The notes under the pieces: model-generated
Databases searched by the model: none
Told to the model about the DNA's origin: nothing
Seen by the model: the letters and a program-made list of their open reading frames with translations, nothing else
Shown: positions 53,455 through 64,000 of the stretch, piece by piece
Position numbering within the stretch: the first letter of the stretch is position 1
How the letters are laid out: the number at the start of each line of letters is the position of its first letter
Translations under genes and position numbers: made by a program
DNA from: Litomosoides sigmodontis
Taxonomy: Eukaryota > Nematoda > Chromadorea > Rhabditida > Onchocercidae
Assembly: GCA_963070105.1 (NCBI GenBank)
Contig: OY718803.1
Coordinates: 7,793,823 to 7,857,822, forward strand
Length of the DNA stretch: 64,000 nucleotides
Direction of reading: 5' to 3'

Positions 53455-54305
53455 CTATTTCTTAGGATTTTCTGAAGCAGACTGCTGCTGCTTGATGGAC
53501 TGAAGATGCTTTTGCGCTTCCTCCTCCACAGCTTGCTTTTTTCTTCGCATTTCTGTGTATTGTTGGATTTCTTTTTCTAATTCTTTATTACAATCATTAA
53601 CTGTTTTTCCTTCGAAAAGCACAGCGACCGCACTTTCAACAGAAGGAGTTTCCAGCTGCTTTACTGGCAATTCATCTACCACTTCTTTACTTTCCAGGTG
53701 ATACTTGCTGGCTAGGCGGTGCAACTGATCTTCCAGTAATCGATGTGTCTGCAATAAATATAGCGGCATACAGTAACCATTGGTCAATAGAATTACCCCA
53801 GTCAAATAAGTCTCTGAAGATAAATAAAAAATGAAATCAATTAAAATGAGATTTGAAGAGCACTCCATGTCATGGAGTACTATTCAAATCTCGATTTTAA
53901 TTAATATTATAGAACACGAAGTAGTGAGAACACAGTTTCTCCAAAGTTGATCTCAGTAACATTATACAAATAATTGTGAAAAAATTAAAAAACAATGTCT
54001 AGCCTTACATATACGACAGCTATGGTTTTTCCTTGTGACTGTAGCAAGTCAATTCCAACAAAATAGTCAATAAGGTAAAGCTAATTTTTCCCCTTGAAGT
54101 CAGATTAAAACCGCTCTGTGAGATAACATGATGATTTTACTTCAGGTGTAGCATCTATAAGTCCATCTCCTTTGCCAGCCATCTTGGACTCATACTCTTT
54201 GATCTTTTTCAAGAATAAATTCTTAATCAAGTCGTCAGATTTGAGACTTTGCGTTCCTGTACTCGCCATTCTCCATCCACTGCGTAATCCCATTCGCAAC
54301 ATCAT
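53455..54305 (-). CDS. ATP5PF: Mitochondrial ATP synthase coupling factor 6 (F6)
   Basis: This is a small subunit of the peripheral stalk of mitochondrial F1Fo-ATP synthase. Two exons, 54305-54141 and 53748-53455, encode 152 residues. The first 20 residues are basic and Ser/Thr-rich (MMLRMGLRSGWRMASTGTQ), as expected for a mitochondrial presequence. The F6 core follows: LIKNLFLKKIKEYESKM, then a glycine-rich turn and LIDATPE. Vertebrate precursors have about 108 residues. This one carries an extra C-terminal coiled region (ELEKEIQQYTEMRRKKQAVE) ending in a Gln/Lys-rich tail. The start is the first of two adjacent ATGs, placed immediately after a GTCAG acceptor. F6 is a short, divergent family, so the call rests on the presequence plus core pattern. 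Confidence 0.78.
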
Positions 54306-57064
54306 CTGACACTAACAGTGACATCATTTGATATGATAGAACGTTAATGAATCAGTAGAAGTACGTATGACACGTAATACAACAACAACAATGCTAAGCG
54401 TTAACAAAGAACAGAACGATATGAAACGAAACGCCAATAAAGCGAAGTTACCGCAACTCCCTGCAATCCTCTTCGGAGAAAGATTACAGTCGTTTTGACT
54501 TCTAAAAATATCACACTTTCAAAAGTCTTTGAAATCACAGTTGCTCCCGAGAGTGAAAATACCCTCAGAAAGAGCGCACCCACCGCGGTACCCTCAACTA
54601 TGTGCAACGCTCTTCTGAAAAGGATCAAAGTTCGTACTCCGTTAAATGGATGCTTACGAACAGCTGGTGCGCAATGAAAATTATCACCCAACAGTTGCTC
54701 TGCACAGTAACCTGGAATATTGAAAGTACTCTTTGTTTTATCCTAATGCAAATCTTTGCATCACGGAAATCATTGTTAAAATCAACAAGAACTCATTTTA
54801 CTAAAAAATAAGATGAAATGAAATGCGCGCAATGAAGTCGAATAAGAATTTCGAGCTTTCCATCTAATAAACCATCTGTCGAACTAGCAGTTATTGAATT
54901 TGTATTTCATTTAATGCACACATATTTATTTATAACAAATCAATTCAACTGTTTCATGCATTTGCAAATTTGTCTTATTTAGACGTTTTTCTATTTTTCA
55001 TTGTTTTTGTCATCGAATTACATCTTTGGCTTTTTAATCGCAAGGGAAAGATTGAAGACTGAAATGTTGACTTACTTTACGTCATCTTACGTTCCTTCTT
55101 TTGCAGCAGCAAATAGTTCTATTTAATAGCCCTCTCAAGATTTGTGTACATTTCTTAGCACTCCATTAAACTGTATTAAGAGACAGTAGTAGTACTACTA
55201 GTGGTCGTAGCTACACGTGCGGTTGTGAACTTTGATGTATTTCAATCTAAGCAACCGCACGACAAATATTTGTTTTATTTACTTAGGAGTGAGATATGAT
55301 GAGCAGACGACCGTTAAATCCCGAAGCACGAAAGCACACTTTCTTTCTCTTCCACTCCTCTCCCTCTCTCTCTCTCTCCTTTCCCTTCTACATCCAATTC
55401 AACCCTCCTGCACCGTCCCGTACAAAAAACTCACAAATTCCATTTATCAATCCTCCTGAGATACTCCCCCAATTCATTAAAAGATAACTTCAGGAATTCA
55501 ACGGCTTAATAAAAACTACAAATTTATTCCAATTTGCAGTCGTTAGTTATTTCATTTTTGAAATTCCCAATGTACGTAAGTAAAATGAGCAGAAAGATAT
55601 TTCATCTTACGTGGTAAGTTGTTGGACGAAGTAATATGTTCCAGTACAACGACAGAGTGATTGATGCACAGAATGATCATTTCATCGTCAATTTCACACT
55701 TAACTCTTTGAAATTTTAATCAATTTTTGAATTTTTCGTTTTATTTTGCCAGGCAAATGTCTGCTCCTCAAGGCACAACAAGTAAACACACTCATTATAA
55801 AATGTTAGAATTCAAAACATTTAATCATCCCAGTGATTACTCTCATTAACTTATAGTTTTACCTTAGCAGTCGAAAATAATTTTATTGAACTTGAAATTT
55901 GATAACTAATTTAATAATATATGTGTATATTTTATTTGATTGATAAAAATTATAAACATACACGTACGTGGTCGTAGAATGTATCATACGCTATTAATAC
56001 ATTCATGAAGCTATGTGTTCCATTTGCTTGTTAAAGAAATTAATGATTCATTTCATGTGATTCATTACAATAAAAGTATGTTGTTGGATTTATTCATCAT
56101 TGATAGCTGAAAGAGAGGGAGAGAGAGAGGGAGGGAGAAAGAGAGAGAGAGAGAGAGAATGGAACAGTTCCCATCGATGCTTTCTTCGTGTTTGCATAAG
56201 CAGAATGGCTTTCATCCTGTCAATTGCTCATCATTACTTTAACATTAACATATTTCATTTAATAGTTTGATTACCTTTCTGAGTTCTTCCTGATTTACTA
56301 TTCGTTTTGAGGCCTTTTCATCTAAGTATGAGTTTAAGACAAGAGAGAGAGAGAAAGAGAGACGGAGGAGGGAACGAGAGATTATTGTATTGAAAGTTTG
56401 AAGGAATGTAACGAATTGCGAAATTGGTAGAGCTAATTTTGCGCTATGCCACTGCTCAACCAAAGAACAATGATTGTTAATATTACCGTTAATTAATTAG
56501 GGAAAGTTAGCTTAATTGAATTTCTGACTATCATGTCTCTATCACTCTCTTAGCATATTGCACCTATTTATATCAGCATACCTTAATAAGAAATAATAGA
56601 AATATTGCTGCACAATTCTTACTGATCAGCTTCTTATCAATCAATCACTGATAGCATTGTATCGTTCGTCTCTCCTTCTCTCTATTGTACCACTTCTTCA
56701 GCCTTACGTCGTTCCTCTTCCTTTTCCACGTTCTCTATGCATTGAACAGCTATATTCGTCATTGATTTTCCAAAATTAGAATTCGAAAAATCTGAATTTC
56801 ATAGAATTAATACATTGCAATTCTTGAAGATAAATTAGAAATCAATAATGGATGACAGGTAGCTGTTTAAGGCAAATTAGAAGTTAAAGCTATTGATGAG
56901 AATACAATGATGATGGCGTTATATTTTTGGCTTAAGGTAATTTTCTTGGTCAAAGTGAGCATGAAATAGAATGAAGAAAATATTCTCCTAGTTTCAGTTT
57001 AATTTTCAAATTCGATTACGAGTGGAATTCCGTACAGAACAGCACTGAATCCGTGAAACGGAAA
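54306..57064. promoter_or_regulatory. Divergent intergenic region with simple repeats
   Basis: About 2.8 kb lies between the starts of coupling factor 6 and the Trp/Cys-rich membrane protein, so both promoters are expected here. It contains a less AT-rich, hairpin-bearing segment (54430-54690), a CT-rich run at about 55341-55381 and a GA-rich run at about 56110-56158, with further GA tracts near 56340-56380. No convincing coding exon was seen. Confidence 0.5.
54566..54662 (+). ncRNA. Possible small structured RNA (H/ACA-like arrangement), speculative
   Basis: Two hairpins are visible. The first has arms at 54566-54579 and 54602-54617, with about ten paired bases and a bulge. The second has GTTCGTA at 54630-54636 and TACGAAC at 54655-54661. 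AAAGGA, which fits the H-box pattern ANANNA, lies between them at 54619-54624, and an ACA follows the second stem. The second hairpin is short for a real H/ACA snoRNA and the ACA overlaps the stem end, so this is only a candidate. Confidence 0.2.
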
Positions 57065-58197
57065 ATGTCAAGTAAACTGATCAACATTTGGCCTTGTTAT
57101 TTAATGTTGGCATTAAGTAAGTATCTGCCATCTCTTCCTTTTTCCTTGAATTTCATTGTAATTTTTAAATTCCAGTTTTCTGAATTTTGCGAAAATTAAA
57201 TTTGTTTTTTTTTCCACTTCCAATGAAAAATAGGAGAGCGCACAATAAAATGATTCCAATTTGATTTTTTCTACAGTTGCTAAAAAAGCTTTGAATTCGC
57301 TGGTAGAAGATTTGCAAGTCATACTGCATCTTAATCCACCATGAATTCGGCATAACTGTCGTTCACCTTCTCATCTTTTATATTAAGAATGAGCATAATT
57401 CTGGTCCGATTGCTTTAGCGGTAAAAAAATGCGACTGTTTACTGACCATGTTTGATATGCAAATTTTCTTTTCGTTATAGATGATATCGTTAGCGGTCAG
57501 CTACACAATCCGTTATCACATTATATCGAAGGACGTCTCGGTAACAGGAAAATCTGGTGGTGTCCATCGGGATACGGTATTGAGGATATCTCACTTTCTT
57601 TTAATCAATTCAACTAATATTATCCTTACTAACTACAGTGTTCGAAATATTTGCTCCAACTATATGTATGTACGGCGTAATTACGATAAATGATAACAAT
57701 TATTTTCAAATTTCAGGATATTTGGCTTACTGTCCACAACCAACAGACTGGGACAGCTACAACTGGTGCTGCACTTGGCCATATTTGGGCTCGTGGAAAC
57801 CATCCTGTTGTCCATTTGCTATTCCAACTGGTGCATTAATCGCTATTATCATTGCTTCCATTGTTTTGGTCGCTTGTAAGTTTTAGATTTTTAATATTAA
57901 TTTTACTCTTTCAAATATTAACTAATTATGTAATGATAAATGAAGCTGTGTCCTTCGATGCTTCTTGTTAGCCAATGCTTCGACGCTTTTCAATGCTGTG
58001 GTGTGTACGATGGTGACAAATACAGCGGAATGTAGTAGAATCCCATCATCGACCTGGATGAAGTGAAATACGTGACACAGAATAATTGGAATCTATTTGC
58101 AGTACTCATTTTCCTGTCCTGTTGGTGTTGCTTCTGCTGTCCATTGTACAAGCAACTCTATGATACTGATGAAAAAGATTACGACGCAAGGCACTAA
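57065..58197 (+). CDS. Small Trp/Cys-rich single-pass membrane protein (Shisa-like architecture)
   Basis: Four exons keep frame with phase-1 introns: 57065-57116, 57481-57576, 57717-57875 and 58103-58197. They give 133 residues. The order is a signal-peptide-like start (MSSKLINIWPCYLMLAL), a polar linker, and a Cys/Trp/Tyr-rich ectodomain (IWWCPSGYGYLAYCPQPTDW, then NWCCTWPYLG and PSCCP). A transmembrane helix follows (GALIAIIIASIVLVALLIFL), then a membrane-proximal cytosolic Cys cluster (SCWCCFCCPLYK) and an acidic tail (DTDEKDYDARH). This order resembles Shisa/CYYR-type proteins, but I do not recognise an orthologue and the function is unknown. The cytosolic cysteines are good candidates for palmitoylation. 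No homology was tested. Confidence 0.68.
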
Positions 58198-59675
58198 CAG
58201 TAAACTGCAAGCAGTAATTTTTTCATCCTAACCCTTATTTACAATACCTTCATTTTCAAAGCGGTAATTTCATCCTAACGGTATTTGCAATTTCTTTGTC
58301 ACCACAGCTACTGCCATACTTGAATTTTATCTACTTATTTGATATTTTATGATTGCCTTGACATATTATGCATTCACTAAACAACGTTTTTTTTTGGAAA
58401 GTTCAATTAAACTATCAAAAAATTTGCTAAAAAACCGAAAAAATCTAAACGTTTATGAGTATATTTTCAAGACTTATCAGTTTCGTAGATTTATGATTCG
58501 TAGTTTGATGAGTTACCAAACATAAACTGTTAGCAACATCTTGCTACTTAAAACATACTTTCCAAGAAGTCTTAAAATTGTGAAATTGTTGATTCAGCGA
58601 GGAGTTGCTGATAGGTCTGTTAATGATGAACATTAATCATAACTAAAACAAAAGATTAAGGATGAGTGTGAGAAGAGCACGAGAATGACAGTTTAGAATT
58701 TCAATGAAATTCCTACCTTTTCATTGCACATTTATTTAATTGCCCCTACCTTTCTGTCCTCTACAGCTATTCCACTTATTCCAGTTCAATCTTTCGTTCT
58801 ACCGCTATTTATTGATTCAGCTAAAATCCTTTCTTCTGTTGCAAATTCAAAAATAATTCTTATAAACAATAGGTTAAGATTTACTTTTCGAATTATTAGA
58901 GGAATTTGGAAGTTTATTTTTCCCGCATTACAAATTGATCCATTCCTATCTTTTTAAAATTTAAATAAATTGTCAATTTTTGAGGATAAGTAATTAAAAA
59001 AGCTTTTGCTTAAAGTTTTTTTCTTTAATTTGAAAGTTCATTCGTAAAATTTTATTGACAACAGCAAAAAAATTTATTTTTCAAATATGAAAATAATACT
59101 TTTCGGACGATGAAATTTTAAACTTATAGTTAACTTACCATCGATAAACTACTACTTATCAAGCTGAACTTATTTCTTCTTCTATCCAGAAATAATATGG
59201 CTTTCACTTATTTTTTTCCATTTCTCACTAACTTCACTTCACTATCATCCAATGGTAGCTCTTTTGAACATAACATTTTTGCCAATACGTAAGTTTTGAA
59301 GGTGAAGTTACATACTGATACTTTTTACATTCAATTTTAAAAAACCACTGCTAAACGGTAAAGTTTGAAATATATTTTGTGTGCAACAAAGACAATCTTC
59401 ACTCACGACGTTGCTTACTTGTTTTGTTGTGATTTTTGCCATCTCATTTAATCGATGCTCTGAGATTTCTGCATATGACTGTAAAGTACTAAGTGAAAAA
59501 AAGTTACAGATTCCCTACACAAATTGAAAATTTAATCGTCAGTTTGTAACAATATAAATGAATGTTTCCATCCAACTTTAATTCATGCAAGATTAATCTA
59601 GTTTAGTGCATCTCGAATACATTGTAAGTACACTTGGAAGAGATCTGTTGGAAGTAAATTATTAACTGATGGAAG
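58198..59675. other. Convergent intergenic region
   Basis: About 1.5 kb of very AT-rich DNA between two stop codons on opposite strands. It should hold the two 3' UTRs. A frame at 58724-58957 is open for 77 codons with no supporting signal. No RNA gene or structured repeat was seen. Confidence 0.5.
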
Positions 59676-62600
59676 TTACAGAAAACATTGGATATGTTTC
59701 CGAGATAGTGATTCAAGGATGTCGATTGCTTCCGTGCTATCATTCAAACAAGGCACATAAACGTATTCTTCTCCACCATGTTTCCTAGAAATTTGTATTT
59801 GGACTGAATCGAAATCGGAAACTTTACGAGTATAACTATAAAAAATAGTGGTCGTCTATTTCTACGACGAACTCTCAGTCAGTAAACTAAAATACCGGAA
59901 TGAATCGGCAAGTCGAAGTTCCAATTCTTCCATTGTTTCCATGCAATCGGTAAAGAAACCAGGTGCGATTACCATAATTCGTTTCACTCCACGTCTCAAA
60001 TTTAGAAAAGAAGTAAAGATTAGTACAAAGAATTTTAATTAATCAATTCCATAAATGAAATAGTTTCAGAACTATTTTAAGCGATTTTAATCTGCTTTAA
60101 GCTTACAGCACGTTAATAATAATATCTTTTTATTATTAACAGGAATGCCACTAAGAACAAATCCTCTTTTAACATTTTGCAAAAACGAATAAACAATAAA
60201 AGTCATTCGAGCTTTCCTTAAAGTGAATTTCAACGAGTCCAACCTTGTTAAATAAGAATAGCAAATCTTTCATCGTTTATTTATCTTTTAAAATGAATGA
60301 TAATTTTCTATGATGTTATGTCATAAGATGATGCATGCTAACTTTGATCCTATAAATTTACTTGGTCAATTCGATGACAGTATCCTCGGTGTATGGCTTC
60401 AACCATTCTCCAGGTCCAACACGGGATTGGAATGTCGTTATTAAGTCACAATCTAAAGTCTGCAATCTTTGCCTGAAATTCTTACAGAACTAATTCCGTC
60501 GCGCAATCACAGATTCGTAGTCACGCAATTAAAATTACAGATTTATGCTTAAAGTAGTTGGAATGCGTGTAGTGTTGTTCTAAAAATTACTTTCGCAAGT
60601 TCATTAAATACAAACCGTAAGAGTTTTGTTGTATATTTGCACTGGAACCCGTATGGATCGCCACTGGAATGATATGACAGTGGTATCCCATGATATGAAA
60701 CAATAATTACTTGCGGTGGTGTTCGAAATTTTCTTAAGGCTGCACTCACATGCTTATGGATTGTTCTAACATACAATTCGTTATCGTAAAATGGTTGCAC
60801 CACGGATAAAGTCATTTGACGACGCTGTTTCATTAGACAACGACAAGTCTAAAATTAAAAAATAAAAGTAAACAATAAGTAAACAATGGAAGAGTGTTTC
60901 TTCTTGTTATCAAATGTGTTGGTCACAAGTACTGAACAAGTTCTAAAACTCTATTAAATTGAACAGCTAGTAAAATAATACAAACTTACTTCATCAAAAA
61001 CAGAAGCATTCGTAACAGCAGAGAACTGCGGGAATAAGGGAAAGACGATAAGTTTGTCACATCCTAAAGTTTTAAAATTTCTTTCACAAAGAGCTCAGTA
61101 AAAAGTAATATTGCAGAAGCTGAAAAATTTTATGCTTAAAAAATTTCTATTCCAATTTTATTAGCTTTTCCAAATTTAAACTTAAAAAAGAAACCTTCTT
61201 TTTCCAATTTATTTATTCGGGAACGGATTGATGGTTCACCGTATCGAAATGCCCAATCAACGACAATCTGAACATAAATAAAATTATTTCCATTATTAGA
61301 TCGAAAGAAGAAACACTTTCTGAATATAGAGATTCACCAAGACAGACTTAAGATCAAGTAATATCGTTAATCCTACACTACTACGAAAAAATTATCCGTG
61401 GTATAACATTACCCGTCGATCACGCAAACGATTAGCTAATTTAGATGCCTGATTACGAGTCATAGTGCGTAATGGCGATTCGTTCTGTGCCATATTCCAA
61501 ATTGATCTAAATATTTCAATTATCATCTCTTGCTGATCCTAATCACTGGGTCATTATGAAATTGAATTTGATAAAAATATCATAGCTGTAGAAATGATAG
61601 GAAAACGCATGTCAATTAAGAGTCACTTATCATACACAGCTAAATTTCCCTTTTTCTAAAAAAATTTTTAGCTTAATTTTCCTTTTTTAAAAAAAATTTT
61701 TTTACTTGTATTGCTTTCCTATGATGAATGGTCTTGCAGTTAGAACGAACATGTAGAGGATGGGCCACCACACAATTCGGGGTAATTCGATAACCCGTCT
61801 ATCACTAAGGAATTCTCGCAGATAGCGCCTTATCATCCAGTAATTATAACCGGATGGTGTGCCGGTATTTACCACAAGTACACCTATCTTTTTTAATTCC
61901 TACAATATAAAATGGAAAGAATGATTGACCTGATTAAGTGGTCATTTGCAAAATTTCACATATAACTCACTCATGTGGGTTTACTGTAAATCACCGGAAA
62001 AAAGTAATGTGAAATGAATAAATAGCACTCTATTGATCGATATATCAAAAAAAAGACTTTCCTTGAAGGGGTTTACTAAAATGGTAAGTGTTCGTTTGGG
62101 ACTACCAGAAAATTACCAGGAAATTCGTTATTCGTTACACTATACCACTTGTTGACGGTATAGTGGTAGACCGCACATATGGCGTAGTATCGATCTCCCG
62201 AAGAAGTTTTTGGTAAAAAAAATCCCCACATAGAGAAAAGGCCAAAAAAAAACTAACTGTTTGAAACAGATTTTCCAATCCGAAAAAAGTCAAGAATTAA
62301 AAAAAAGTTTTCAGGCAAACAGTTTAGCCATTTATTTCAATTTATTCAACCAGTTATACTGGCAAAGGAAGTTTGGAAGGACAAAAAAAAACGGAATGCA
62401 GAAAATATTTGCAGTAATGGACTATAGTCACTTGTCTTAACATCAGAGTGTCCAAACAACAATCGGAAGTTAAAAGAGACTAAAGTACGAAACTAGTTGG
62501 CTCTAAGTGAATTAGGCAATGGGTGAGGTCTCACCATTGGCTCTCATGATGCACCTGATTGCTGTTTGGACACTGGCGTACGCTAAGGTTGACTTGATAA

Positions 62601-62760
62601 GATTGGAAAACAGTTGATTTACAATAATATAAAAAGAGATTAATAGACAAACCAATATCGATTTCTTTTCAGTGATAATGCGGGGAACTTCACTACCAAC
62701 CCATGAGGTTGTACGCCGAATGATATACCACAGTTCACTGCTTGGAGTAGCGTATATCAT
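59676..62760 (-). CDS. Ferrochelatase of alphaproteobacterial type, intron-split
   Basis: The enzyme inserts ferrous iron into protoporphyrin IX, the last step of haem synthesis. Exons are 62760-62653 (provisional), 61899-61706, 61506-61413, 61267-61195, 61063-60990, 60848-60616, 60472-60362, 59994-59896 and 59784-59676. Exons 2-9 keep frame exactly; with exon 1 the protein has 364 residues. Landmarks are KKIGVLVVNTGTPSGYNYW, MIRRYLREFLSDRRVIELPR, KSIWNMAQNESPLRTMTRNQ, VVDWAFRYGEPSI, VFPLFPQFSA, IVSYHGIPLSYHSSGDPY (catalytic His), TTFQSRVGPGEWLKPYTE, APGFFTDCMETMEEL (catalytic-region Glu) and YVPCLNDS. The pattern, especially WAFRYG.PSI and TRNQA, follows rhizobial-type HemH rather than animal ferrochelatase, and no C-terminal iron-sulphur cysteine cluster is visible. 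Exon 1 (MIYATPSSELWYIIRRTT) would supply a presequence. Confidence 0.95.
62138..62165. repeat. 9-bp inverted repeat in ferrochelatase intron 1
   Basis: CACTATACC (62138-62146) and GGTATAGTG (62157-62165) are separated by ten bases. The right arm runs into a word resembling a tRNA A box, and an ATCGATC word 25 bases later resembles a B box. The spacing is too short for a complete tRNA. It may be a tRNA-derived fragment or chance. Confidence 0.5.
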
Positions 62761-63935
62761 GGCACGTTCACATACCACACGTACGTGACCCACTGATTTT
62801 GCTGCAAACACAATGCGTTCAAACAAAAATAAATGTTACTATGCAGCTTCCATTTTCCACTCATTGCATACATCTTTGGAAAGAGTAACAATGAACTGAT
62901 AAATCAGTGACAACAATCTTAATTGCATTACACAATCGTCGCTGGAAGTTCGGCAAACTCACTCTGTCACGGAGCGGGGAATGAATTTTATGAAATTTGT
63001 TCGGCGTAAGCACGTATTGCACTGCTCCTATGATGTTACGTTCTGTGTCAGAGAGGGTGACGTATGTCTGATCGATCGGTCACTGTTTTTTTAATCTCAC
63101 TTTCTCTCCATCCATCCATTCATTCATTCCTGGAGAAGTGGGGACAGTTGCTGCGCTAACAATAAAGGATGGTATTCAGGTTTTCTAAAATTCCGCCCTC
63201 TTCATTTTGTATTTTTATAAATAGAAGATGTTATTTGACATAGCACGTAGCACTAGTGGGGTACGATTCGGTCATAACACAATGCAGGATATAAAGGATA
63301 GATAGATTGATTAGACTGCTACTTCGCGCAGGATCATCATTTTCCATCCTCAGTACAGTACGAGTAATATGACGTAATCGTTAATGATTGTAACGATACA
63401 GTACATAAAATGATGATTTGTGATTTATAATTATAATTAGTAAAAGTTCTCAAAGAGGAAAGGAAAAACATTTTTATGAGAACAGAAAATTAGCTTTCCG
63501 CACAAAAGTCATTAACGTTTATGGAATGATATTTAATCGCTTTCGTAGACTTACATTCACGTAAGGCCTACGTATGCATGAGCAATCTATCAATTTGCCC
63601 AGTATACGGTATTACGAGAAGTGGACATTTAGTATCCGTTAATGAGAATAACGTCATTTACGCATGATGCATATCATAATGTGATGAGGGGTGCGTGAAG
63701 AAGCACTGCGGCGGGAGGGAGCGTTTGATTGCATTTTGAGAAATGTGTGAGTGCGAGAGGTTGAGGGTGGAGGGAGAGAAGGAAGAGAGCATGGTGGACA
63801 GATTGGAATAGCGCGTTGCTAGAAATTGAAAAGAAAAAGTTGGGAGAATTTTACTCTCTCAAAGTGTGAGAAGTATCGGGAAGAAACTGCTGCAGTCGCC
63901 ACAAGTGCGGTCTGCGACTTGTTACCACTGTCCGA
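62761..63935. promoter_or_regulatory. Upstream region of ferrochelatase
   Basis: Immediately upstream of the chosen ATG is a 5' UTR-like stretch beginning after a TTTGCAG acceptor, consistent with spliced-leader addition. Beyond it the DNA becomes less AT-rich, with GA-rich tracts around 63700-63800 towards the window edge. It may be a divergent promoter shared with a plus-strand gene starting near 63936. No other feature was seen. Confidence 0.4.
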
Positions 63936-63953
63936 ATGACCACTGTCCGAATG
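63924..63953. repeat. 15-bp direct tandem repeat
   Basis: The 15-base unit at 63924-63938 is repeated exactly at 63939-63953. The duplicated unit overlaps the ATG of the candidate gene start at 63936. Confidence 0.9.
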
Positions 63954-64000
63954 ACGGAGGCACCACGGGCGTTGCTGGGGAAAATCGTCCCACGAGGCGA
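63936..64000 (+). CDS. Possible N-terminus of a plus-strand gene running off the window
   Basis: From ATG 63936 the frame is open to the edge (MTTVRMTEAPRALLGKIVPR). Base composition here is clearly less AT-rich than in the flanking intergenic DNA. Twenty-one codons are too few to name a product, and a chance open frame is quite possible. Confidence 0.22.
   Translation, partial: MTTVRMTEAPRALLGKIVPRG

Noticed and set aside
54401..54691. A 96-codon minus-strand open frame upstream of coupling factor 6
   Set aside because: It has no recognisable motif or splice context, and an overlapping plus-strand frame is also open. Composition alone probably explains both.

Overview
The window is eukaryotic nuclear DNA and reads as a nematode, most likely a filarial (onchocercid) one. 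It is AT-rich. Genes are split by many short GT..AG introns. Almost every start codon has a spliced-leader-like 3' splice site a few bases upstream, and genes sit in tight same-strand runs that look like operons. The right end carries an intron-split ferrochelatase of alphaproteobacterial type, a gene known from filarial parasites. I saw no rRNA, convincing tRNA, CRISPR array, transposase, retroelement or Wolbachia-like coding block.

Layout. At 3-1730 (+) there is a 5'-truncated acidic, Ser/Thr-rich gene with a hydrophobic C-terminal tail. From 29586 down to 2803 the minus strand is a run of genes, listed in transcription order: PEX19, SPT5, a 132-aa orphan, MFAP1, then RIOK2, HPRT, a helical orphan and GNL2. 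HDAC1 lies head-to-head with PEX19 at 30842-35123 (+). A sparse region of about 4 kb follows, then a HAND-like bHLH gene (39109-40594, -, first exon not found) and a small Ly6-type surface protein (42947-44123, +). A second minus-strand run holds ATP synthase coupling factor 6, DDX10 and UTP15 (54305 down to 44373). A Trp/Cys-rich membrane protein (57065-58197, +) and the ferrochelatase (62760 down to 59676, -) complete the window. A possible new gene begins at the extreme right edge (63936, +).

Functional themes. Four genes act in ribosome assembly: GNL2 (60S), RIOK2 (40S), and DDX10 and UTP15 (18S/SSU processome). Three act on chromatin, transcription or splicing: HDAC1, SPT5 and MFAP1. HPRT and ferrochelatase fit the metabolic picture of filariae, which salvage purines and lack most of haem synthesis.

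Exon boundaries were read by eye from frame continuity and GT/AG signals. Internal exons of the conserved genes keep frame throughout, except where noted. 5' ends, orphan genes and the C-terminal exons of GNL2 and HDAC1 are less certain. Product names come from recognised motifs, not database searches.
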